This document shows, piece after piece, positions 8,512-16,998 of a DNA stretch of 44,728 nt (its first letter is position 1; each line of letters starts with the position of its first letter). Origin of the DNA: Firmicutes bacterium HGW-Firmicutes-8. Its GTDB lineage: Bacteria; Bacillota; Thermincolia; Thermincolales; UBA2595. The stretch spans positions 1 to 44,728 of the forward strand of contig PGZN01000014.1 of assembly GCA_002840165.1 (NCBI GenBank), read 5' to 3'. The notes under the pieces were generated by a model. The model ran no database searches, was not told the DNA's origin, and saw nothing but the letters and a program-made list of their open reading frames with translations. A program made the position numbers and the translations under genes.

Positions 8512-9306
8512 TTACTTAAAACCGATAAGCTTTTTCAGCTTATTCATAAATCCAGTGTCAGCTTCAAGGTCCATTAAAGGTATTTCTTCACCAGTAATTC
8601 TGCGAGCCATATTCCGGTACGCCTGTCCTGCCCTCGAGTAGTTATCGAGAACTGCGGGTTCACCTTTGTTTGTAGTAACGACAATCATTTCGTCTTCCGG
8701 AACAATACCCAATACGTTAACCGCCAGGATGTCGATAATATCATCCATGCTCATCATGTCACCTTTTTTTACCATCAGCGGCCTTATCCTGTTCACTATC
8801 AGCTTGGGGTCGCGGAGTTCGGCCGACTCCAGCAATCCGATAATCCTGTCCGCATCGCGGACAGCCGATACCTCGGGAGTGGTCACAACAATAGCTTTTT
8901 CAGCTCCCGCGATAGCGTTTTTAAACCCCTGTTCGATACCGGCCGGACAGTCAATAATTACGTAGTCAAATTGCTTGGCCAGTTCCGAACATAGTTCGCG
9001 CATCTGTTCGGGGTTAACGGCAGTTTTGTCTTTAGTCTGAGCAGCCGGCAGAAGGTGCAGGCCTTCAAACCTTTTGTCTTTAATTAGAGCCTGCTTGAGC
9101 CGGCAATTTCCGTGAGTAACATCTACTATATCATAGACAATCCGGTTTTCCAAACCGAGGACCACATCCAGATTGCGTAAACCTATATCAGTATCAACCA
9201 TTACGACCTTATGTCCTAACGCTGCCAAAGCGGTTCCAATATTGGCGGTAGCGGTAGTTTTCCCAACCCCTCCTTTGCCAGAGGTAATTACAATGACTTC
9301 ACCCAT
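8512..9306 (-). CDS. minD: Septum site-determining ATPase MinD
   Basis: 264-residue ParA/MinD-family ATPase. The deviant Walker A GKGGVGKTT lies at about 10-18, Walker B-like FDYVIIDCPAG at about 113-123, and a C-terminal amphipathic membrane-targeting helix in NKLKKLIGFK. ATP-bound MinD dimerises on the membrane and recruits MinC or MinE. ATG start with GGAGG about seven bases upstream. It is 25 bases from minC and 29 from minE, one operon. Confidence 0.96.
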   Translation of the reverse strand: MGEVIVITSGKGGVGKTTATANIGTALAALGHKVVMVDTDIGLRNLDVVLGLENRIVYDIVDVTHGNCRLKQALIKDKRFEGLHLLPAAQTKDKTAVNPEQMRELCSELAKQFDYVIIDCPAGIEQGFKNAIAGAEKAIVVTTPEVSAVRDADRIIGLLESAELRDPKLIVNRIRPLMVKKGDMMSMDDIIDILAVNVLGIVPEDEMIVVTTNKGEPAVLDNYSRAGQAYRNMARRITGEEIPLMDLEADTGFMNKLKKLIGFK

Positions 9307-9331
9307 CTTTTGTCCTCCTCATTCATAATCT

Positions 9332-9949
9332 TTAACAAATCTTTGTTTGCCTATCCTGGCCCAGCTGGTATACCTCTATTACGACGATACCATCCTTTAT
9401 CCGGGCAGTTTCCGGATGGTCTGGCGACAGGTAGTCTCCATCCGGCGCTCTCGTAATATGATTGGCAATACGCAGCTGTGTGGGCTGAAGCTTAAAGGCT
9501 GAAACAGTGGCTTCCTTATTTCCGGTAGCACCGGCATGAACCACTCCCCGTAAGGCACCCATTACTATAATGTTTCCGGAGGCAACGATTTCGGAACCGG
9601 GATTTACATCCCCCAGCACCACCACATTTCCATCAAATTGAATACTTTGACCTGATCTTACTGTCCTCTTTATCAAAATCGTATTCTCATCCACAAAGGC
9701 CTGCTGCCAGGGGTCTTTGTGTACTAATGGCTTGAAACTCAGCTTTTCCGGGACGGGGACTTTTTCACCTTCCTCAAACTCTATCCTGTTTCCCGTCTCC
9801 CCAACCTCTAAATCCAGAATACTGGCTAACTCCGCAGGCATTTCTTCTGTCACCTGATTCTGAATATCAGGTGTTTCGCCTGTCATTATGTCTGTTTCTT
9901 CTTTCTGCTCAAATAGTGTCTTAGCTTTGGAACCTTTAGCTTTCTTCAA
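9332..9949 (-). CDS. minC: MinC-family protein lacking a recognisable N-domain
   Basis: 205 residues. The C-terminal 110 or so match the MinC beta-helix domain that dimerises and binds MinD (VRSGQSIQFDGNVVVLGDVN, then GSEIVASGNIIVMGALRGVV, ending with an LQPTQLRIANHITRAPD-type stretch). The first 85 residues are charged, acidic and low in complexity, and do not resemble the MinC N-domain that inhibits FtsZ. A TTG start at 9949 has GGGGGAG upstream, and an in-frame stop precedes it, so no missed extension is available. First gene of minCDE. It may still localise to MinD, but how it would act on FtsZ is unclear. Confidence 0.85.
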   Translation of the reverse strand: MKKAKGSKAKTLFEQKEETDIMTGETPDIQNQVTEEMPAELASILDLEVGETGNRIEFEEGEKVPVPEKLSFKPLVHKDPWQQAFVDENTILIKRTVRSGQSIQFDGNVVVLGDVNPGSEIVASGNIIVMGALRGVVHAGATGNKEATVSAFKLQPTQLRIANHITRAPDGDYLSPDHPETARIKDGIVVIEVYQLGQDRQTKIC

Positions 9950-10040
9950 TTTTTATCTCCCCCTGGATCCTAGAAAAATCCTAAGCCCTGAATCCTTGGT
10001 GTTAAATTCTACATTAGGAAGTTAAATCCTGCCGAAGGGA

Positions 10041-10070
10041 CAAAAAAAACGAGGTCTTTTTACCCCGTTT
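10041..10070 (-). terminator. Terminator after mrdA
   Basis: On the minus strand AAACGGGGT, a short loop and ACCTCGTTT (one wobble) are followed by a run of eight T. It lies about 30 bases after the mrdA stop, so minCDE probably starts from its own promoter in 9950-10040. No strong -35/-10 pair is evident there. Confidence 0.8.
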
Positions 10071-10098
10071 TTCTCGAATAATTAGACATAAATAACCT

Positions 10099-12135
10099 TT
10101 ACTCGTCTGAAACCCCGCCCTGCTTTACCTGCGTTTTGTCGATATTAAAATAAGCAGCCAGGACATCCCGGCAGACTAGCCCGGCTGAACTACCGCCGTG
10201 GCCGGCATACTCTACAACCGACGCTACAGCTACCTGTGGGTTATCATATGGGGCGAAAGCGACAAACCAGCCATGGGTGGGTTTATCATTCCCATACTTG
10301 TCCTTCCCTGTCTGGGCGCTCCCGGTTTTACCGGCAATAGGTACCGGGAAATTAGAAAATATCGAATAGGCAGTCCCTCCGGGCTCCACTACCGCTCTCA
10401 TTCCCCGCCTGACCGTAGCCAAAGTCGCAGGGCTGACAGTAACATGGCTGACAGCTTTTTTATCAAATTGTTTGACCACCTTCCCCTGGTAGTCCACTAC
10501 CCTGTCAACCAGGTAAGGCTGGTATCTGGTGCCCCCGTTGGCAATTGTGGCAATATAGTTGGCCATCTGCAGAGGAGTGTAATAATTACCTCCCTGGCCT
10601 ATAGACATGATGATGGTTTCAAACGGCTGCCAGTCAACCTGCCAGCGGTAGTCAATTTTATACTGAGCCTTCTGCTGGTTAAGTTCCTGGTTCTTTTGAG
10701 TAGTAAGTTTTTTCCGTTCCTTTTCTGTAGCGGCTTTATTTATCAGTACAGAATATTTGTCTTCGATTTTTTGATATATTTTTTCATATTTATCTTTTAA
10801 GGCTTGTTCATTCAAGTCCTTCTTCCATTCGGGGCTGGGTACCCGACCGGCACTCTCATTAAGCAGGTCTATCCCGGTTTTTTGGCCCAGGCCATACTCC
10901 CGGGCGTATTTGACCAGATTATCCACACCGGCCCTAAGTCCCATCTGGTAAAAGTACACATTGCAGGAAACCTTGATTGCCTTTATCAAATTTACGGTTC
11001 CGTGCCCTCCGGATACCCAGCATTTATATGACCGCCCGTAAAGATAGACCGACCCGTGGTCAACGTAGGTATCATCGATAGTTGCCTTTTTTGATTCCAG
11101 CACTGCAGTAGCAGTCACCATTTTGAATGTCGAACCCGGTGCATAGCCCATCATCGCCCGGTTGTTGAAAGCCGGGAACGGGTTCTTGGTTTTTGACCCA
11201 AACAGGGCTTCACTTTGGGCCGGAGTCATCTTTCCATTGAAAATGTTGGGGTCAAAACCCGGTTTGCTGGCCATCGTCAGGACCTTACCGGTCTTTACAT
11301 CAATCATCACAACAGCACCGGCTTTGGCATCTGGAAACTTGCCTTTCTGCAGCATGGCCATCGTCCGGTCAAGTGATTCCTCGGCTGCTTTTTGAACTTT
11401 AGCGTCAATATTTAAAACAAGGTTATTGCCTGGGATTGGCTGCCTGATATCGACAGGAGAGCGGACCGGGTGCTGGGACTTGTCAACCTCGACCATACTG
11501 TCTCCGTCTTTTCCCTGAAGGTAAGACTGGTACTGGTTTTCCAGCCCGGCCTGACCAAAACGGTCACCGAGACTGTACCCCTCATCTTTATGTTTTTCCA
11601 GCTGGGCCGGGGAAATCTCCCTTACATAACCGAAGATGTGGGGCATAAAATCTTTAAATACATAATCGCGCATTGGTTCAACATTAACTTCCACCCCAGG
11701 CAGCTCAGCCTGGTTTTCCTTAATCTTGGCCACAATATCCAGAGGGACGTCCTTCGCTATTTTAATCGGTTCATATTTCTTGACAAGCTTATCATTCATC
11801 GCGGCAATTATATCCGCAGACTTCATACCCAACATTGAAGCCAGCCTATCTGCCAACTTATGGAGGTCCTGTTTTGTCATCTCCAGGTTAAAAACCGAAA
11901 CACTGTAGACCGGACGATCCTGTACAAGGACCTTGCCGTTCCGGTCTAAAATCTCACCCCTCTTTGCCGGGATTGGCACGAGCCTGATCCGGTTTTGCTC
12001 TGACATCGTCTTGAATTCCTGAGTCTGAACAATCTGGAGAAGCGCCAACCGGGAAATTAATACTAAAAAAATAACGGTCACAAGGGCCATGAAAATCCTA
12101 AGTTTTTTTTCTATTACCTTTTCAGTCACGTTCAA
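10099..12135 (-). CDS. mrdA: Penicillin-binding protein 2 (elongasome transpeptidase)
   Basis: 678-residue class B PBP that cross-links peptidoglycan during elongation with RodA. A membrane anchor covers about residues 12-34 and a dimerisation domain about 50-225. The transpeptidase domain has SxxK STFK (Ser335-Lys338), SCN (390-392) and KTG (603-605). Between the SCN and KTG motifs, about residues 437-503 form a very Lys/Glu/Gln-rich, probably helical insertion. A TTG start at 12135 is given, but GTG at 12129 has better spacing from GGGCGGGG. It is separated from mreD by 300 bases of repeats and followed by a terminator. Confidence 0.94.
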   Translation of the reverse strand: MNVTEKVIEKKLRIFMALVTVIFLVLISRLALLQIVQTQEFKTMSEQNRIRLVPIPAKRGEILDRNGKVLVQDRPVYSVSVFNLEMTKQDLHKLADRLASMLGMKSADIIAAMNDKLVKKYEPIKIAKDVPLDIVAKIKENQAELPGVEVNVEPMRDYVFKDFMPHIFGYVREISPAQLEKHKDEGYSLGDRFGQAGLENQYQSYLQGKDGDSMVEVDKSQHPVRSPVDIRQPIPGNNLVLNIDAKVQKAAEESLDRTMAMLQKGKFPDAKAGAVVMIDVKTGKVLTMASKPGFDPNIFNGKMTPAQSEALFGSKTKNPFPAFNNRAMMGYAPGSTFKMVTATAVLESKKATIDDTYVDHGSVYLYGRSYKCWVSGGHGTVNLIKAIKVSCNVYFYQMGLRAGVDNLVKYAREYGLGQKTGIDLLNESAGRVPSPEWKKDLNEQALKDKYEKIYQKIEDKYSVLINKAATEKERKKLTTQKNQELNQQKAQYKIDYRWQVDWQPFETIIMSIGQGGNYYTPLQMANYIATIANGGTRYQPYLVDRVVDYQGKVVKQFDKKAVSHVTVSPATLATVRRGMRAVVEPGGTAYSIFSNFPVPIAGKTGSAQTGKDKYGNDKPTHGWFVAFAPYDNPQVAVASVVEYAGHGGSSAGLVCRDVLAAYFNIDKTQVKQGGVSDE

Positions 12136-12150
12136 AGCCCCGCCCTTTCA

Positions 12151-12190
12151 GTTGCTAGTTGTTAGTTGCTAGTTGCTAGTGCATAGTGGA
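12151..12190. repeat. Heptamer array upstream of mrdA
   Basis: Tandem period-7 units of the TAGTTGC type (TAGTTGC, TAGTTGT, TAGTTGC, TAGTTGC, TAGTGCA, TAGTGGA). It begins about 15 bases upstream of the mrdA start. An array of inverse units lies at 12401-12434. Confidence 0.85.
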
Positions 12191-12192
12191 GA

Positions 12193-12340
12193 GTGCTCTA
12201 CGCCCTACGGGCTCCGAGGGGATGGGGGTTTCCCATTTTGTCGGAACGGTGGGCTGCCTCAATATCCGGCATCGCAATAAGCCCGGGGTTTCGGTAATAA
12301 AATGGGGACTCGGAAGAGTATGCTGCGCAAACTCTCGATT
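12193..12340 (+). repeat. D repeat, copy D1, interrupted by a B hairpin
   Basis: The left part 12193-12221 (GTGCTCTACGCCC...CTCCGAGGGG) and right part 12310-12340 (TCGGAAGAG...AACTCTCGATT) together match the uninterrupted D2 repeat at 17483-17543 on the other strand. D contains two small hairpins, GCCC-TAC-GGGC and AGAGTTT-AAACTCT. In this copy the B1 hairpin sits exactly between them. Apart from this and the two arrays, 12136-12435 shows only AT-rich sequence and no gene. Confidence 0.8.
12222..12309 (+). repeat. B hairpin, copy B1
   Basis: About 88-bp imperfect palindrome. Left arm CCCATTTTGTCGGAACGGTG, right arm GGTTTCGGTAATAAAATGGG, with a variable centre. It matches B2 (20804-20890) and B3 (34706-34792). 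It is inserted in the D1 repeat. Confidence 0.85.
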
Positions 12341-12400
12341 TTAAAAAACAATAAAATAGTTATATTTTCATCTAATCTTTAACCAGTGATTATTGCCTTG

Positions 12401-12434
12401 TTACTAGCCACTAGCAACTAGCAACTAGCAACTA
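12401..12434. repeat. Heptamer array abutting the mreD stop
   Basis: Tandem TAGCAAC-type units, the inverse complement of the 12151-12190 array. The mreD TAG stop codon (12436-12438) directly adjoins the array, which itself carries TAG or CTA in every unit. Confidence 0.8.
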
Positions 12435-12435
12435 T

Positions 12436-12936
12436 CTAGCCGTCGGTGATTCTGAGCACACCTTTTTGGGAAGATTTATAAAACCTGCCGTAAATGAATG
12501 GGGCCAGACAGCTGTTATATACAGCAGTCGAAAAAATAACGGTTCGCACATGGGAAAAGTAAGTGACCGACGTCCCTCCGGCGAGCCTCAGAAGATGTAA
12601 AATGGTTTCATTTATAAAAGTGCCCAGAAATAAAGCGGCAATAGGAATCAAGAGGTTTTCCTTGTATATTTTACGGTCCAAAACGCCGAATATATACCCC
12701 ACTATTATCTTCGTCAGGGCGTTCATCCCGATGTTTTGGCCAAACAACAGGTCCTGCAGCAGTCCACCGGCAAGACCCATCAAGACCCCTTCTTTGGGCC
12801 CATGCAGTAGAGCATAAAGTACTACAAGAATTAATACCAGGTCTGGTTTAACACCAGCTACGGTGAGGTGGGAAAATAGAGTAGATTGAAGAATGAGACT
12901 GATAAGAAACAAACAAGTCATTACGAAGTATCTCAT
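12436..12936 (-). CDS. mreD: Rod shape-determining protein MreD
   Basis: 166-residue membrane protein with about five hydrophobic segments, the third member of mreBCD. It begins MRYFVMTCLFLISLILQSTL and has the family-like AGVKPDLVLILVVLYALLHG stretch. MreD links MreB filaments and MreC to the elongasome. The ATG at 12936 is chosen because GGGAGGGGG lies about five bases upstream; a longer frame upstream lacks a site. The start is one base from the mreC stop. Confidence 0.9.
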   Translation of the reverse strand: MRYFVMTCLFLISLILQSTLFSHLTVAGVKPDLVLILVVLYALLHGPKEGVLMGLAGGLLQDLLFGQNIGMNALTKIIVGYIFGVLDRKIYKENLLIPIAALFLGTFINETILHLLRLAGGTSVTYFSHVRTVIFSTAVYNSCLAPFIYGRFYKSSQKGVLRITDG

Positions 12937-12937
12937 T

Positions 12938-13801
12938 TTATCCCCCTCCCGCAGAAGGGGAAAGTTCGTTCCCCACAAAAACAGTTTTGATCACCATTAC
13001 TTCTTCCAGCCGGTTAAAATCAACAAACGGCCTGATCACGGCATACTTTTCCAAACCGTTAGACTCAATCTCAATTTTAGTTGTCCGTCCTACAGGCAGG
13101 CCCTTCGGGAAAACGCCACCCAGTCCGGAGGAAACTACTACCTGCTTCTCCCTTACCGGCGCTTCTTTGGAAATATGGGTCATCTTCAGATAACCCGAAT
13201 TGTTCCCTTCACCTTCAATAATACCCGGGGTTCTCGTTATCTGGACCAACCCGCCAACCGCACTGTTCTTATCGACAATAAGCATTACCTCGGCTGAATT
13301 ACCGGAGACATTGATTACATGTCCGACTAAACCCAGGCTTGTCACTACAGCCATGTTCTTCCTGACCCCGTCATTTTCTCCCCGGTTAATCGTTACTGTT
13401 TTATCAGTGTTTGACGGGTTGAGGGCCACGACGGAAGCATAAACTGTTTCGTAACTGCGGCTGACAGTGTCTTTAAAAATCAGCAGCTCCCGCAGGCGCA
13501 GGTTTTGGTACTCATACTCTTTCAGCAGCAGGTTCTCAGATTCCAAAGTAGAAACGCGCTGCTTCAGGTTCTTGTTCTCCTCCTTGATACTGCCTATCGT
13601 AAAGACTGAGCCAACGGCATCGCCTATACTGTTTAAAACTCGTGTAACCCCACTCTCGAGCGGGGTTACCACACCTTTGATGATTTTTTCGACAGGTGTC
13701 AAAGCCGGCCTATCCTGGCCCGTATAACTGATTAAAACCAGTGCGAGCACAACGATAGCGAAGAACCCCAGGACATACCTGTTTATGAGATACCGGAGCA
13801 A
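12938..13801 (-). CDS. mreC: Rod shape-determining protein MreC
   Basis: 287 residues: a short cytoplasmic N-terminus, one membrane segment at about 8-26, a coiled coil at about 70-105 (KEENKNLKQRVSTLESENLL), and the two-beta-barrel MreC domain with VVALNPSNTDKTVTINRGEN. It is a periplasm-side scaffold of the elongasome that interacts with PBP2. TTG start at 13801 with GGCGGGG about six bases upstream. mreB lies 15 bases upstream and mreD one base downstream. Confidence 0.93.
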   Translation of the reverse strand: MLRYLINRYVLGFFAIVVLALVLISYTGQDRPALTPVEKIIKGVVTPLESGVTRVLNSIGDAVGSVFTIGSIKEENKNLKQRVSTLESENLLLKEYEYQNLRLRELLIFKDTVSRSYETVYASVVALNPSNTDKTVTINRGENDGVRKNMAVVTSLGLVGHVINVSGNSAEVMLIVDKNSAVGGLVQITRTPGIIEGEGNNSGYLKMTHISKEAPVREKQVVVSSGLGGVFPKGLPVGRTTKIEIESNGLEKYAVIRPFVDFNRLEEVMVIKTVFVGNELSPSAGGG

Positions 13802-13816
13802 AGGTACCCCGCCTTT

Positions 13817-14845
13817 CTAGCTAATTTTTTTCGAGGTGATTAAAACTCTCTTCAGCACATCGAGGTTTTCGAGTACCTTACCGGTTCCGAAAGCCACACA
13901 GAATAAGGGCTCTTCAGCTATATGGACAGGTATTCCGGTTTCCTCACTGACAAGCCGGTCGAGGCCCCTTAACAGTGATCCTCCTCCAGCCATGACAATA
14001 CCTTTATCCATAACGTCAGAGGCAAGTTCAGGCGGCGTTTTTTCCAGGGTTACTTTAATCGCCTCTAAAATTGCAGAAACCGGTTCGGAAAGGGCTTTGT
14101 AAACTTCTTCGGATGTTATTTCCACTGTCTTGGGCAGGCCTGTCAACAGGTCACGCCCACGCACTTCATACTTTTCTACTTCGGGAAACAGGTAAGCTGT
14201 TCCGATTTTAATTTTTATTTCTTCCGCTGTCCGCTCACCGACCATAAGGTTGTACATTCTCTTGATATGCTGCATAATCGCTTCATCCATCTCATCACCG
14301 GCAATCCGGATAGAACGGCTGGTGACTATACCGCCTAAGGATATTATTGCTACTTCGCTCGTTCCTCCTCCAATATCAAGAATCATGTTGCCTGTCGGTT
14401 CATGCACAGGCAGTCCGGCTCCTATGGCAGCCGCCATCGGTTCCTCTATGAGGTAGGCCTCACGGGCGCCGGCCTGCAGGGCGGCTTCCCTGATGGCCCG
14501 TTCTTCTACGGCTGTTACTCCGGAAGGCACACCAACCACAACTCGGGGCCGCACCAGATACGGCCTTTTCTTGAGCGCTTTGGTAATAAAATACCTGAGC
14601 ATACTCTGGGTGATGTCAAAATCCGCAATAACCCCATCCTTCATAGGTCTGATAGCGACAATATTTCCGGGAGTCCGGCCAATCATCTGTTTGGCCTCTT
14701 CGCCGACAGCCAGAACCTGTCCGGTATCACGCTGGATAGCCACTACCGAAGGCTCATTAACAACGATTCCTTTCCCTTTCATATATACCGACGAGTTAGC
14801 AGTACCCAAATCTATTCCCATGTCTTTAGAGAAAATCCCAAACAT
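13817..14845 (-). CDS. mreB: Actin-like cell-shape protein MreB
   Basis: 342-residue bacterial actin that forms membrane-associated filaments guiding lateral wall synthesis. The phosphate-1 motif is [21 protein letters not shown] (about 12 onward), phosphate-2 is [13 protein letters not shown], and the adenosine loop is [14 protein letters not shown]. Length is normal. ATG start with AAAGGGGT upstream. It follows radC by 41 bases with no evident terminator, so radC-mreBCD may be one transcript. Confidence 0.97.
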   Translation of the reverse strand: MFGIFSKDMGIDLGTANSSVYMKGKGIVVNEPSVVAIQRDTGQVLAVGEEAKQMIGRTPGNIVAIRPMKDGVIADFDITQSMLRYFITKALKKRPYLVRPRVVVGVPSGVTAVEERAIREAALQAGAREAYLIEEPMAAAIGAGLPVHEPTGNMILDIGGGTSEVAIISLGGIVTSRSIRIAGDEMDEAIMQHIKRMYNLMVGERTAEEIKIKIGTAYLFPEVEKYEVRGRDLLTGLPKTVEITSEEVYKALSEPVSAILEAIKVTLEKTPPELASDVMDKGIVMAGGGSLLRGLDRLVSEETGIPVHIAEEPLFCVAFGTGKVLENLDVLKRVLITSKKIS

Positions 14846-14886
14846 CCGTGTACCCCTTTCAAGCTTCGTTTAATTGTGACATATCG

Positions 14887-15585
14887 TTAAAAAACACCTT
14901 GGTCTTTCATGCTTACAAAACCGTTTTCCCCGATAATGATGTGATCCAGCACCTGAATGCCTATAATATTACCAACCTCCACAAGCCGACGGGTTATCTC
15001 GATATCCTCAATGCTTGGCGCCGGGTCTCCGCTTGGGTGGTTATGTACCAGTATCAGGGCTGCTGCGCTTCTCTTGATTGAATTTTTGAACAGTTCCCGG
15101 GGATGCACAAGAGATGAATTAAGGCTGCCGACAGAGATTGTCTCCACGGTAATAACGTGGTGTTTGGTGTTCAAAAAAACCGCCAAAAAGTGTTCCCTGT
15201 CACAGTAACGCATTCTCTCTTTGAGCAGATTGTGCACGTCAACCGGAGTCCTGATTAACTGTCTGGGTCCGGAAACCTCAGCTGACAATCTTCGCCCCAG
15301 TTCGATGGCCGCCTTTAACTGAGCAGCCTTGGCCGGGCCCAGCCCCTTAATCGAGCAAAGTTCTTCAACCGAACTCTCGGTCACTCCTAAAAGTCCGCCC
15401 GACTTAGCCAACAAAAGGGCCGCCAGGTCAAGGGCACTCATTGAGCTGGTCCCGGTCCGCAAAAGCACTGCCAGAAGTTCGACAACCGTTAGGACTTCGG
15501 GACCTTGCCTGATCAACCTTTCCCTGGGCCTTAGGTCCTCCGGCAGTTCTTTAATTCTAATCCTGTATTCCAAAAAATCCATCAT
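14887..15585 (-). CDS. radC: RadC/YsxA-like JAMM-domain protein
   Basis: 232-residue RadC. An N-terminal helix-hairpin-helix-like region (LCSIKGLGPAKAAQLKAAIE) is followed by a C-terminal JAMM domain with HNHPSGD (His181, His183) and Asp194. In spite of the name, a DNA-repair role is not established; a metalloprotease-like fold is. It lies between maf and mreB, the usual Firmicutes order. GAAGGG lies seven bases before the ATG. The maf gene ends 26 bases upstream. Confidence 0.93.
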   Translation of the reverse strand: MMDFLEYRIRIKELPEDLRPRERLIRQGPEVLTVVELLAVLLRTGTSSMSALDLAALLLAKSGGLLGVTESSVEELCSIKGLGPAKAAQLKAAIELGRRLSAEVSGPRQLIRTPVDVHNLLKERMRYCDREHFLAVFLNTKHHVITVETISVGSLNSSLVHPRELFKNSIKRSAAALILVHNHPSGDPAPSIEDIEITRRLVEVGNIIGIQVLDHIIIGENGFVSMKDQGVF

Positions 15586-15611
15586 AAGAATCCCTTCAGA
15601 TAACCAGAGAC

Positions 15612-16190
15612 TTACTCTAAAACCTCAATCCCAAATTGTTTCAGGACTAAGGCCAGTTTAGCTAACGGAAGTCCTACCACATTGAAGTAACAACCCTCAA
15701 TCCTATCCACCAGTACGGAACCCAGACCCTGGATGCCGTATGAACCTGCTTTATCCATTGGTTCACCGGAATCAACGTAAGCTTTTATCTCCACATCGGT
15801 TAGGTGACGAAAAAAAACCCGGGTCGATTCACTGGTTTTAACTGTTTTTCCCGTGGCGGCATTAATAACACAAAAGCCGGTGATTACCAGGTGGTCGCTG
15901 CCACTCAATTTGCGCAGGGTATCAATGGCATCCGAAAAATCGGTTGGTTTCCCCAAAACTTTGTCTTGATGGACAACCACCGTATCGGCGCCAATAAAAA
16001 TACCCCATTTTCCCGAATCAGCAGCCTCTTTTGCTTTCCGGTACGCTAATTCGCAAACTGCCTCTTGAGGCGGAAGACCGCCTGGAAGAGTCTCATCCAC
16101 AGGCCTGATCAAAATTTCAAACTTGAGCCCTATCTGCCTTAGTAATTCCTGCCTTCTGAGTGAAGCAGAAGCCAAAACTATCTTTTTCAT
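15612..16190 (-). CDS. maf: Maf family nucleotide pyrophosphatase
   Basis: 192-residue Maf/YhdE-type protein that hydrolyses non-canonical or modified nucleoside triphosphates (dTTP/UTP type in this subfamily). It has the N-terminal signature IVLASASLRRQELL, then the conserved GADTVV with an adjacent GKP motif, and KAGSYGIQGLG. Start at 16190 because GGAG lies seven bases upstream; upstream ATGs lack a site. It is probably first in the maf-radC-mreBCD transcript. Confidence 0.93.
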   Translation of the reverse strand: MKKIVLASASLRRQELLRQIGLKFEILIRPVDETLPGGLPPQEAVCELAYRKAKEAADSGKWGIFIGADTVVVHQDKVLGKPTDFSDAIDTLRKLSGSDHLVITGFCVINAATGKTVKTSESTRVFFRHLTDVEIKAYVDSGEPMDKAGSYGIQGLGSVLVDRIEGCYFNVVGLPLAKLALVLKQFGIEVLE

Positions 16191-16328
16191 CAAAGCTCCA
16201 TTCATCACGTTCCGGTGACAATAATTGAGGAAAACTGCGGGGTGGCGCCTTAAAAGTAGCTTTCCCCCACCAAAATAAAAAATGCGTCCATACTATAAAG
16301 CATAAACCCCTGTTTTCTTCCTCATTTC

Positions 16329-16357
16329 AGTGTATCATTTTTGACATTTGATGACAA
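16329..16357 (-). promoter_or_regulatory. Probable sigmaA promoter of the maf-radC-mre operon
   Basis: On the minus strand TTGTCA (16352-16357), 17-base spacer, TACACT (16329-16334), about 140 bases upstream of maf. The intervening sequence shows no gene. Confidence 0.45.
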
Positions 16358-16370
16358 GCTTATTTAACCC

Positions 16371-16401
16371 CTGAAAGCGCCGCCCTGAAAGCGCCGCCTA
16401 A
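16371..16401. repeat. Short tandem 14-bp repeat
   Basis: CCTGAAAGCGCCGC occurs twice in direct tandem between the HndB-like gene and the maf promoter. No function is evident. Confidence 0.6.
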
Positions 16402-16452
16402 AAAGGGAAAATCAAACCTTTCGGCAGGACCGGTTTGGATGGGTTAACAGCA

Positions 16453-16797
16453 TTACAGCATCCACTGCTTGACCGGTCGGCCATTAAGGATGTGTTCTTT
16501 GACGACCGTTTCAGCTTTTTCGGGTGTCATAAAACAATATATCGTCGGCAGGCTGCCGGGCATCGCAACTTCCATGACCGGCTCATAAGAACAAAGCCCG
16601 ATACATCCCACTTGAGTTACGACAATATTTTCGTTTCCCCTAAGTTCTCTCCGCAGAACCTCCAAAACCCGGCCCGCACCTGACTTTACCCCACAAGTAC
16701 CCAAACCGACAGTGACGCGCGGTGATTTTCTGTCCGGCGCCATACATCGCTCTGATAATATTCGCTGTTTCAATTGCTCCAACTCTTGCAGTGTCAT
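16453..16797 (-). CDS. HndB-like thioredoxin-fold 2Fe-2S ferredoxin
   Basis: 114-residue thioredoxin-like 2Fe-2S protein resembling HndB, a subunit of NADP-reducing hydrogenase-type complexes. Cysteines lie in VGLGTCGVKSGA and in VTQVGCIGLCSYEP, the usual pattern of this family. It likely shuttles electrons beside NuoE/NuoF-like subunits. In related operons this subunit sits between the NuoE- and NuoF-like genes. Here it is downstream of NuoF, separated by about 820 bases of repeats and a terminator-like hairpin. ATG start with GGGGAGGAG eight bases upstream. No hydrogenase catalytic subunit follows. Confidence 0.85.
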   Translation of the reverse strand: MTLQELEQLKQRILSERCMAPDRKSPRVTVGLGTCGVKSGAGRVLEVLRRELRGNENIVVTQVGCIGLCSYEPVMEVAMPGSLPTIYCFMTPEKAETVVKEHILNGRPVKQWML

Positions 16798-16835
16798 TAA
16801 CAGTTCTCCTCCCCAAAAATAAACGGTTCATCTAA

Positions 16836-16853
16836 GTGTCTAATTTTCGACAC
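16836..16853. promoter_or_regulatory. Inverted repeat upstream of the HndB-like gene
   Basis: GTGTC and GACAC flank an 8-base AT-rich centre about 40 bases before the ATG. It could be an operator or a chance palindrome. Confidence 0.25.
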
Positions 16854-16921
16854 ACATATTGAAAGTCCTCCAGGAAAGAGCCTGCCTAATATTGGTAACT
16901 CTATGACCCGCAGATAAAACA

Positions 16922-16950
16922 AGAAAAAGGCTGTCCCTTTGAGGACAACC
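16922..16950 (-). terminator. Terminator-like hairpin upstream of the HndB-like gene
   Basis: On the minus strand GGTTGTCC, loop TCAAAG and GGACAGCC (one wobble) are followed by TTTTTCTT. It would stop transcripts coming from nuoF, so the HndB-like gene may need its own promoter. Confidence 0.65.
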
Positions 16951-16998
16951 CCTAGAATAACGACGGGAACTGAGAAGGTCATAAAGAATAAAAGAAAT

